Shown: one piece after another, positions 1-4,559 of the stretch
Numbering within the stretch: position 1 is the first letter of the stretch
Layout: every line of letters starts with the position of its first letter
DNA from: JAZKIX01 sp040384645
GTDB lineage: Bacteria; Pseudomonadota; Gammaproteobacteria; Burkholderiales; Burkholderiaceae_D
DNA length: 9,857 bases
Assembly: GCA_040384645.1 (NCBI GenBank)
Contig: JAZKIX010000224.1
Location: 1-9,857, forward strand
Reading direction: 5' to 3'
The notes under the pieces: generated by a model
Databases searched by the model: none
What the model was told of the DNA's origin: nothing
What the model saw: the letters and a program-made list of their open reading frames with translations, nothing else
Translations under genes and position numbers: made by a program

Positions 1-72
1 ATTACGCGCCGATCTCCATCGGTCGACGGCGGACGGTCGTGCCTAGGTCGGATCTCGACCCGACAATCACTC
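1..72. other. Gene-free window edge with small hairpins
   Basis: No coding region is supported here. The stretch is rich in CG dinucleotides and has two short inverted repeats: CCGAT/ATCGG around a 4-base loop (9-22) and GGTCG/CGACC around a 5-base loop (46-60). It lies just downstream of the minus-strand DUF2141 gene, so the second hairpin could help end that transcript, but there is no T-run as an intrinsic terminator would need. The text differs in feel from the rest of the window and might also be a contig-edge artefact. Confidence 0.3.
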
Positions 73-495
73 TTATGGCTGTTCCAAATTCATCACGACG
101 GTAGCAACATTGCCCTTGACGATGAACTTCGCCTCGTCGTATTTGGGCGCACTCATGGCCGATAACTTATTGCCCGACACGCCATACGGTTCCTTAGGGC
201 TGCCGAGAAAACCGATTTTGAGCTTGCCATCGTTGTCGATATCTTGCATCACCGACATTGCATATTCGCCATCGGCCACATTGTGAAATACACCGCTGAC
301 ACTGCCGGCTTTCGGCTTCACCGTCAGTATCAAGGCATTCTTCGGCGGCTTGGGCCAAGCCTCGTCAGACGGGTGCAGGGCGACTACCAGACTGCCCTCG
401 GTCGTTTCAATATTGCTGATTGTAAAAGGCACCTCGGCCGCCAGCGCTGCGTGGGTGGAAACTGCGGCAATGATCGATAACAGAATATGTTTCAT
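73..495 (-). CDS. Secreted DUF2141 family protein
   Basis: Encodes 140 residues. Residues 1-20 form a signal peptide: a basic start (MKH), a hydrophobic core, then an ALA-A cleavage motif near residues 17-20, so the mature protein should be periplasmic or secreted. The rest matches what I know of DUF2141: a beta-rich domain with the signature around residues 85-107, where an acidic DIDNDGK loop is followed by GFLGSPKEPYG. The acidic loop resembles a calcium-binding loop, but metal binding is only an inference. The biochemical role of the family is not known to me. The ATG at 493-495 is chosen because a GGAG ribosome site (plus-strand CTCC at 503-506) lies 7 bases upstream and the signal peptide begins there; an open frame to 771 only overlaps the upstream gene. 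It lies 55 bp downstream of the SDR gene on the same strand and is probably co-transcribed with it. Confidence 0.88.
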   Translation of the reverse strand: MKHILLSIIAAVSTHAALAAEVPFTISNIETTEGSLVVALHPSDEAWPKPPKNALILTVKPKAGSVSGVFHNVADGEYAMSVMQDIDNDGKLKIGFLGSPKEPYGVSGNKLSAMSAPKYDEAKFIVKGNVATVVMNLEQP

Positions 496-550
496 TTTGA
501 GACTCCAAAAAACGGTTAGGGAAGAAAAAACGGATGCGGACGTTGCTTGT

Positions 551-1576
551 TTAAAGGGCGTGCTGTTGCTGGCTTGAATTAGTACCGCTGACCGCTGCCG
601 TGCCAACAAACCCGGCTTGCCGCAGCAGATCGCCGAGCGCCTGTTCCAGCGGCGTGTGCGGGATGCTGCCGATGGCTTGTGCCAGCTTGTCGCCATCCAA
701 TTGGTGCGGCACAGTCCAGAGGTAGCGCATCCGGCTGATCTCGCGCCACATCGGCACCAGCAAGCCACCAAGCCGGATCACTGGCCAAGGGAAGCTGCTG
801 GTTTTCAACTCTTGATCCGGTGCCAGCAAATGGGTGCCGCGTGCCGCCTGGGTCAGCTCTGCGATAAATTGCTTACCGGTCACGGCATAACCGGGGAAGT
901 GATACAAGGCATGTGCCGCGCATTGCGCCCGTATTTCTGCCAGGGCTACCATGCTGCGCGCCAGATCGGGCAAATTGGCCCAGCTATGCACCACGTCTAG
1001 CGGACCGGGATAGGTAACCCGATGTTTTGGCAAATCTTTCAGGATCGCCATATCCATCCAGGTGCCTGTTCCCCAGTCGCCGATAAAATCGCCGGCCCGC
1101 AGCACAATGCTGCGCAAGCCGTCCGCCGTCGCATCTTTCAATTCCCGTTCCATCTGCTGACGCAGCAAACCTTTTGGCGTACTCGGATGTTGTTCGGTGC
1201 TTTCAAGCAATTGGGTTGGCATGGACGCGCCAAAGTTGTAGACATTGCCGGGAAATATCAGGGTCGCATTGAGCCGCAATGCCACCGACATGGCCATGCG
1301 CGCCAGCGGCAGGGCTTCGGTATCCCAGGCGGTATAGAGCGGGTTGATGGCGTTGACCACCACGTCGGCGCCGCCTAGGCTTTCTGCCAGCGCTGCCGCG
1401 CCGCCCAGATCGACTGCTAACGGACGCACATTACTGTGTGACGCATCGACCAGCGGCCGCCGTGCTTGCGCCAGTACGCGCCAGCCGGCAGCGGCAAATG
1501 CCTTTACCACGGCACGGCCGAGACGGCCATTGGCACCCAGGACCAGGACAGATTGTGTTGTTAATGATTGCGACAT
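551..1576 (-). CDS. Atypical SDR / NAD(P)-binding epimerase-like protein
   Basis: Encodes 341 residues. The N-terminus is a Rossmann fold with the nucleotide-binding motif GANGRLG at residues 14-20, the glycine pattern of extended and atypical short-chain dehydrogenases (NAD-dependent epimerase/dehydratase and NmrA-like groups). A second family-like stretch is FPGNVYNFG at about 108-116, followed near 134 by PKGLLRQQMERE, resembling the region after the active site in epimerase-type SDRs. A plain YxxxK catalytic pair is not visible (Y113 is not followed by a lysine four residues on), so it may be a weak enzyme, a redox sensor or an enzyme with shifted residues. The substrate cannot be read from the sequence. 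The ATG at 1574-1576 has an AAGGGG ribosome site 7 bases upstream. It is first in a likely two-gene operon with the DUF2141 gene and divergent from the LysR gene, which probably controls it. Confidence 0.88.
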   Translation of the reverse strand: MSQSLTTQSVLVLGANGRLGRAVVKAFAAAGWRVLAQARRPLVDASHSNVRPLAVDLGGAAALAESLGGADVVVNAINPLYTAWDTEALPLARMAMSVALRLNATLIFPGNVYNFGASMPTQLLESTEQHPSTPKGLLRQQMERELKDATADGLRSIVLRAGDFIGDWGTGTWMDMAILKDLPKHRVTYPGPLDVVHSWANLPDLARSMVALAEIRAQCAAHALYHFPGYAVTGKQFIAELTQAARGTHLLAPDQELKTSSFPWPVIRLGGLLVPMWREISRMRYLWTVPHQLDGDKLAQAIGSIPHTPLEQALGDLLRQAGFVGTAAVSGTNSSQQQHAL

Positions 1577-1641
1577 GGAATGACCCCTTCAATGAAACAA
1601 GAATTCGGTAAAACCGCACTCCGGTGCAGGTGGCGGCTACA

Positions 1642-1662
1642 AATGACTGCGATGAAGTCATT
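1642..1662. promoter_or_regulatory. Inverted repeat, candidate LysR operator
   Basis: A perfect 7-base inverted repeat, AATGACT (1642-1648) and AGTCATT (1656-1662), has a 7-base spacer. It lies between the divergent SDR and LysR genes, where LysR-type regulators usually bind, and its right end touches the candidate -35 box of the LysR gene. A second dyad, ATTGT (1660-1664) and ACAAT (1678-1682), overlaps it. The dyads are seen directly; the operator role is inferred from position. The classic symmetric T-N11-A pattern is not clearly present. Confidence 0.5.
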
Positions 1663-1689
1663 GTCAGGCAAACGAAAACAATCCACAAT
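1661..1689 (+). promoter_or_regulatory. Candidate sigma-70 promoter of the LysR gene
   Basis: A -35-like TTGTCA (1661-1666, five of six to consensus) is followed after exactly 17 bases by a -10-like CACAAT (1684-1689, four of six). Transcription would begin near 1696, upstream of the chosen start at 1720 but downstream of the alternative ATG at 1693, which supports the later start. The overlap with the dyads suggests autoregulation. Confidence 0.4.
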
Positions 1690-1719
1690 TGCATGAATCC
1701 GCATAACAGAAATTCAAAG

Positions 1720-2640
1720 ATGAATACATTGGGAAGTTCGCCGCCGCTCTTTGACTGGACCTTGATGCGCTCTTTTATCGCCGTCATCGATGAAGGCAGC
1801 CTGCAAGCAGCAGCCCGCAAACTGCATAGCAGCCAGCCCACCATCGGGCGCCATATCGCGACACTGGAACAACAGCTGGGCAGCGCCTTGTTCGAGCGCA
1901 CCGGCCGCCAATTGGTGCCGACCCAGATTGCGCTCGGCATCGCCGAACATGCGCGTCTGATGGAAGGCAGCGCCAATGCCATTGGCCGGGTCTTGACTGC
2001 GCAAGATGACCGCGCCACCGGCACGGTGCGGATCACGGCCAGCCAAGCGACCGCTTGTCATTTATTGCCGCCGATCCTGGCCCGCTTGCGCCAGCAAGAA
2101 CCGGGCATCGCAATCGAGCTGGTGGCGTCGAACCAGATCAGTAATTTATTGCGGCGCGAAGCCGATATCGCGGTGCGCATGGTGCGGCCGGAACAGGATT
2201 CACTGATCGCGCGTCGGCTCGGCGACGCTACGCTGGGCGCCTATGCGCATCACGACTATTTGCGCCGGCGCGGCGAACCGCTTGAGCCCAAAGACTTGTT
2301 GCAGCACGACTTGATCGGCTTCGATACGGACGAAAGCATCATTCGCGGTTTTGCCAAAATGGGCTATGTGATCGACAAGCATGTGTTCTGCTTTCGCAGC
2401 GACGATCACATCGCGCTTTGGCAAGCCTTGCGGGCCGGTTTAGGGATTGGTTTTGCGGCCAATTATGTGGGGCGCGAAGATGAAAGCGTGCGCCGGATTT
2501 TGCATGATTTGCCGAGCATGGCGCTGCCGGTATGGTTGACTGTGCATCGTGAAATCCGCTCCAGCCACAAGATCCGCGTGGTCTATGATTTTCTCGCGGA
2601 AGCGATCAGCGCAGTGTTGGTGGAAGCACCGAAATCTTAG
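1720..2640 (+). CDS. LysR-type transcriptional regulator
   Basis: Encodes 306 residues, the usual length of the LysR family. Residues about 11-70 are a classic winged helix-turn-helix: FDWTLMRSFIAVIDEGSLQ, then AAARKLHSSQPTIGRHIATLE, then QQLGSALFERTGRQLVPT. From about residue 95 to the end it has the two-lobed periplasmic-binding-like effector domain, beginning with the TGTVRITAS stretch typical of the family. It should bind DNA as a tetramer and respond to a small molecule that cannot be named from sequence. The frame is open from 1624, but the added residues do not look like LysR protein, and the promoter candidate and HTH spacing favour the ATG at 1720; its ribosome site is weak. It is divergent from the SDR-DUF2141 pair, its most likely target, and convergent with the PACE-like gene, 15 bp from that gene's stop. 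Confidence 0.93.
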   Translation: MNTLGSSPPLFDWTLMRSFIAVIDEGSLQAAARKLHSSQPTIGRHIATLEQQLGSALFERTGRQLVPTQIALGIAEHARLMEGSANAIGRVLTAQDDRATGTVRITASQATACHLLPPILARLRQQEPGIAIELVASNQISNLLRREADIAVRMVRPEQDSLIARRLGDATLGAYAHHDYLRRRGEPLEPKDLLQHDLIGFDTDESIIRGFAKMGYVIDKHVFCFRSDDHIALWQALRAGLGIGFAANYVGREDESVRRILHDLPSMALPVWLTVHREIRSSHKIRVVYDFLAEAISAVLVEAPKS

Positions 2641-2642
2641 TT

Positions 2643-2659
2643 TTAAGCGAGGCGCTTAA
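2643..2659. terminator. Short bidirectional hairpin between convergent genes
   Basis: TTAAGCG (2643-2649) and CGCTTAA (2653-2659) form a perfect 7-bp stem with a 3-base loop. It sits just after the LysR stop and overlaps the PACE-like stop codon, and the outer stem bases are A/T. A proper T-run is missing on both sides, so termination is possible but weakly supported. Confidence 0.4.
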
Positions 2660-3057
2660 TTGCCGATCCGGCCGCGGAAGGTGTCGTACAACCAGTTAAA
2701 GAAAAATGCGTACAGCATGAAAAACGCGGTCAACACCAGGTCGAGCAAGAACGCGTCCAGCAACGACAGATTGAGCCACCATGCGGTTAGCGGCACCGTG
2801 ATCAGGGTGAAAAACACTTCAAAGCCAACGGCGTGACCGCTGCGCACCCACAAATTACGCTGCCATTGATAGCGCTTTTCAAACCATTCGAAAGCATGGT
2901 TATAGACCATATTGCACAGCATGGCGCAGATCGACAGCATGACCGCCAGCGCGCCAAAGTGCAGCATCCCCAACTTCAGTACAAACGACATCAGCGGCAC
3001 GACGATCAGCAAGGCGCCCAGCTCGAACAGGATGGCATGCAGGATGCGTCGTATCAG
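2656..3057 (-). CDS. PACE family-like efflux transporter, start uncertain
   Basis: A very hydrophobic small membrane protein with the repeated architecture of the PACE / bacterial transmembrane pair family (AceI-like chlorhexidine and biocide exporters). Counting from the CTG at 3055-3057 (133 residues), the first helix has HAILFELGALLIVVPL with the family's glutamate at residue 12, and a first repeat ends near LCNMVYNHAFEWFEKRYQ. The second repeat begins GHAVGFEVFFTLITVPL and ends FFNWLYDTFRGRIG. Four membrane helices are expected. No ATG, GTG or TTG occurs in frame between the stop at 3181-3183 and a TTG at 3010-3012, and that TTG falls inside helix 1. The listed start is therefore a best guess for a CTG/other rare start; an error, frameshift or mutation at the 5' end is equally possible. 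Substrate unknown. PACE genes often neighbour a LysR regulator, but here that gene is convergent. Confidence 0.72.
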   Translation of the reverse strand: MIRRILHAILFELGALLIVVPLMSFVLKLGMLHFGALAVMLSICAMLCNMVYNHAFEWFEKRYQWQRNLWVRSGHAVGFEVFFTLITVPLTAWWLNLSLLDAFLLDLVLTAFFMLYAFFFNWLYDTFRGRIGN

Positions 3058-3070
3058 TGTTTTGAAACGC

Positions 3071-3100
3071 GGGGTGTTGACAAGCGGGGTCTTGATAAGC
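3071..3100. repeat. Two tandem 15-bp copies near the PACE 5' end
   Basis: Copies at 3071-3085 and 3086-3100 (GGGGTGTTGACAAGC and GGGGTCTTGATAAGC) agree at 13 of 15 positions. A third, weaker copy may sit at 3056-3070 (10 of 15). On the minus strand, in the PACE frame, they would encode LIKTP and LVNTP just ahead of helix 1, if that region is translated. Confidence 0.6.
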
Positions 3101-3126
3101 GGCTCGCGGATGAAATAAGGTCGACA

Positions 3127-3132
3127 AATTAT
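3127..3132 (-). promoter_or_regulatory. Possible -10 box for the PACE-like gene
   Basis: The minus strand reads TATAAT exactly here, about 70 bases upstream of the CTG start candidate. No convincing -35 box is found 16-18 bases further upstream, so the promoter call is weak. If real, transcription begins near 3120, and translation must start at a rare codon or at the truncating TTG. Confidence 0.25.
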
Positions 3133-3271
3133 ATGCGTAAGCCAAAAGGCGGCTACGGTCGAGAGCGATATCAGACAGTTTTAATTATTTGCAACTTGCG
3201 TTATCTGCCGCACAGAAGTAATTCTGACGCATGGGCAAGATGAAGTCCCTTACCCACTCAGGAGATTGATC

Positions 3272-3673
3272 ATGACAAACCTACAACGCGATACCTACGG
3301 CATGTATAACAGCAGCGTAAACAAGGGCCCAGGTCCGGAACTGATGGGCGCCAACACCTTGATCGGCAACAGCGTGCGTAATCTGCAAGACGAAGATTTG
3401 GGCGACATTAAAGAAATCATGCTCGACACCCGTACTGGCGAAGTGGCCTATGCCGTGATGTCGCTTGGTGGTGTCTTTACCATTGGCGAAAAATTGTTTG
3501 CCATACCTTGGTCAGCTTTGACCCTCGATACTGCCAATCACGGTTTTATCCTCGATATCGATAAGGAAAGAATGGAAAATGCGCCGGGATTTGATACCGA
3601 TGATTGGCCTGATATGGCCGACCAAACCTGGGCCAACCACGTCCATACCTATTACCGCGGCCCGTCGCTTTAA
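3272..3673 (+). CDS. PRC-barrel domain protein
   Basis: Encodes 133 residues. The PRC-barrel beta domain spans about residues 28-82: LIGNSVRNLQDEDLGDIKEI, then a short loop and VAYAVMSLGGVFTIGEKLFAIPW. The C-terminal tail with APGFDTDDWPDMADQTW and YYRG is also familiar from stand-alone bacterial PRC-barrel proteins. There is no signal peptide or membrane helix, so it is probably cytoplasmic. Such proteins are often stress-linked, but no exact role is established for this one. The ATG at 3272 is preferred over the in-frame TTG at 3266 because AGGAG (3260-3264) lies 7 bases before it. It is followed 86 bp later by the CsbD-like gene on the same strand with no terminator between, so both may share a transcript. 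Confidence 0.9.
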   Translation: MTNLQRDTYGMYNSSVNKGPGPELMGANTLIGNSVRNLQDEDLGDIKEIMLDTRTGEVAYAVMSLGGVFTIGEKLFAIPWSALTLDTANHGFILDIDKERMENAPGFDTDDWPDMADQTWANHVHTYYRGPSL

Positions 3674-3759
3674 GCGGACAGTGCAGCAGGGTTGGTAAAA
3701 AATCCAGACTTGCTGTATCGCACTATTTAAATCGTAATCCCCATGTTAAGGAGTCAGAT

Positions 3760-3945
3760 ATGAACAAAAATCAAGTCACCGGTACACTCAAAGACCTCGC
3801 CGGCAAAGTGCAAGAAGGCGCCGGAAAACTGGTCGGCAACGACGAGCAACAGCTCAAGGGTCTGAGCAAGCAGATTCAAGGCAAGACCGAGAAAAGTGTT
3901 GGCGATGCCAAAGAAGTGTTGAAGGATGCTATCGACAAGGCATGA
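3760..3945 (+). CDS. CsbD-like stress protein
   Basis: Encodes 61 residues, the usual size of CsbD family proteins. It has the family pattern NQVTGTLKDLAGKVQEGAGKLVGND, followed by a second helix with QIQGKTEKSVGDAKEVLKDAI. It is small, charged, lysine- and glycine-rich, and lacks a signal or membrane segment, so it should be cytoplasmic. Relatives are induced by general stress (sigma-B in Bacillus; other stress regulons in Proteobacteria), but the molecular function is not known. A strong AAGGAG ribosome site (3748-3753) precedes the ATG by 6 bases. The gene ends just before a strong terminator, consistent with the last gene of a PRC-barrel/CsbD unit. Confidence 0.92.
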   Translation: MNKNQVTGTLKDLAGKVQEGAGKLVGNDEQQLKGLSKQIQGKTEKSVGDAKEVLKDAIDKA

Positions 3946-3967
3946 TTTTCGCCACTGGTAATGCATT

Positions 3968-3997
3968 AAAAATAGCCGCGATCAGCGGCTATTTTTT
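3968..3997 (+). terminator. Strong rho-independent terminator after the CsbD-like gene
   Basis: A perfect 12-bp stem (AAAAATAGCCGC at 3968-3979, GCGGCTATTTTT at 3985-3996) closes a GATCA loop and is followed by T-rich sequence. It starts 22 bases after the CsbD stop. The A-run on its left means it could also stop minus-strand transcripts. Confidence 0.88.
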
Positions 3998-4156
3998 GTC
4001 TGTACTAGAAAAGCTGCGGGGCAATTGTAAGTATTGAGCGCCGGGGAATGTGCCTGTTTTCTCTAGCCCAGCACCCTGAAAGGAAGGGGGTTTTTGTCCC
4101 TAATTCGCACCTTTTGATAGGCATACACATCGGGCAGAATCGCCGAGGAAATCCAA

Positions 4157-4183
4157 GGCGTTTCATTGATTCAATAAAGCGCC
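4157..4183. repeat. 27-bp imperfect palindrome
   Basis: Two 13-base arms, GGCGTTTCATTGA and TCAATAAAGCGCC, flank a single T at 4170 and match at 11 of 13 positions. One mismatch would be a G-U wobble in RNA on either strand. It might be an operator, an RNA hairpin or a dispersed palindromic repeat; with one copy visible I cannot decide. Confidence 0.55.
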
Positions 4184-4221
4184 TACGCTCACACCTTAAC
4201 AAAACACCTATTAGCCCTGCG

Positions 4222-4236
4222 AACACCTCAAAAAAT
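4222..4236 (+). repeat. 15-bp direct repeat, upstream copy
   Basis: AACACCTCAAAAAAT occurs here and identically at 4583-4597, inside the start of the oxidoreductase gene. Both copies are preceded by TAGCCC, with 4 and 3 bases between the two blocks, so the similarity extends imperfectly to about 25 bases. Confidence 0.6.
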
Positions 4237-4307
4237 AGGGGGTATAGCCCAATATAGGCCACCACCCGCAGGTATTCATTGCGCAAAATAAAATACACGA
4301 GGGAGTA

Positions 4308-4342
4308 TTTATTGGCTCACGTTCGCCTTTGTGAGCAATAAA
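4308..4342. repeat. Long hairpin with one bulged base
   Basis: TTTATT and GCTCAC (4308-4320, bulged G at 4314) pair perfectly with GTGAGC and AATAAA (4331-4342) across a 10-base loop, giving 12 pairs. No T-run follows on the plus strand, so it is not a typical terminator. It could be a regulator site or an RNA structure upstream of the oxidoreductase gene. Confidence 0.55.
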
Positions 4343-4446
4343 GCCATGTCCATGCCGCATAAAGCCGTATTTAGCTAAGGCAATCCGCCGTTTGCCATGC
4401 GTTTAAGGCCGGGCGCGGCGTAAATTCTGCGACACCGAACCTGAAA

Positions 4447-4467
4447 TTTTTCCCGGCATTTTTCCCG
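4447..4467 (+). repeat. TTTTTCCCG direct repeat pair
   Basis: TTTTTCCCG occurs at 4447-4455 and 4459-4467, a 12-bp period, about 95-110 bp upstream of the oxidoreductase start and just before a CATAAT. The position suits an activator site, but no factor is known to me. Confidence 0.35.
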
Positions 4468-4546
4468 ATTTATGCTTCATAATCGACCAGTGCAAAATTT
4501 CCTCTGCACAAGAATTACTTCTCGCTTCTTTACCGAATTTCGATAT

Positions 4547-4552
4547 AGGGAG
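4547..4552 (+). promoter_or_regulatory. Ribosome site that fixes the oxidoreductase start
   Basis: AGGGAG lies 7 bases before the ATG at 4560 and favours it over the in-frame TTG at 4554, which would be almost on top of the site. Confidence 0.7.
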
Positions 4553-4559
4553 ATTGCAG

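Larger units (their letters stand above)
3998..4559. other. Long gene-free, structured region
   Basis: About 560 bp with no convincing gene. Open frames on both strands (minus 4005-4298; plus 4048-4257) lack good ribosome sites and recognisable protein features. The region contains a 27-bp imperfect palindrome, a long bulged hairpin, several copies of ACACCT (4191, 4204, 4223), two ATAAAGCC copies 21 bp apart (4338, 4359) and two TTTTTCCCG copies 12 bp apart. A possible -10 box CATAAT lies at 4478-4483 but has no good -35 partner. It probably carries the control region of the following oxidoreductase gene and may encode a small RNA. Confidence 0.5.

Noticed and set aside
496..771. N-terminal extension of the DUF2141 frame
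   Set aside because: It overlaps the SDR gene in another frame, is rich in Trp/Cys/Arg as shadow frames are, and the signal peptide plus ribosome site clearly start at 495.
1624..1719. Longer LysR start (1624 or the ATG at 1693)
   Set aside because: The extra residues are unlike LysR N-termini, and the candidate promoter would start transcription near 1696, after both.
1431..2036. Minus-strand frame of 201 codons across the divergent promoter
   Set aside because: It is antisense to the LysR HTH and runs into the SDR gene; no domain is recognisable.
2900..3145. Minus-strand frame of 81 codons overlapping the PACE gene, considered as its frameshifted start
   Set aside because: Its peptide has no hydrophobic helix and no PACE motif, and it begins with a TTG lacking a ribosome site.
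4157..4183. Palindrome considered as an integron attC or phage attachment site
   Set aside because: No integrase, cassette gene or convincing core-site motifs are nearby.
4048..4257. Plus-strand open frame of 69 codons
   Set aside because: It overlaps the previous frame across the same palindrome, has only a poor, too-close ribosome site, and shows no recognisable domain.
4005..4298. Minus-strand open frame of 97 codons with some cysteines and a hydrophobic start
   Set aside because: It begins with GTG, has no ribosome site, matches no family I know, and runs through the 27-bp palindrome. The bidirectional-looking terminator beyond its end is the only support.
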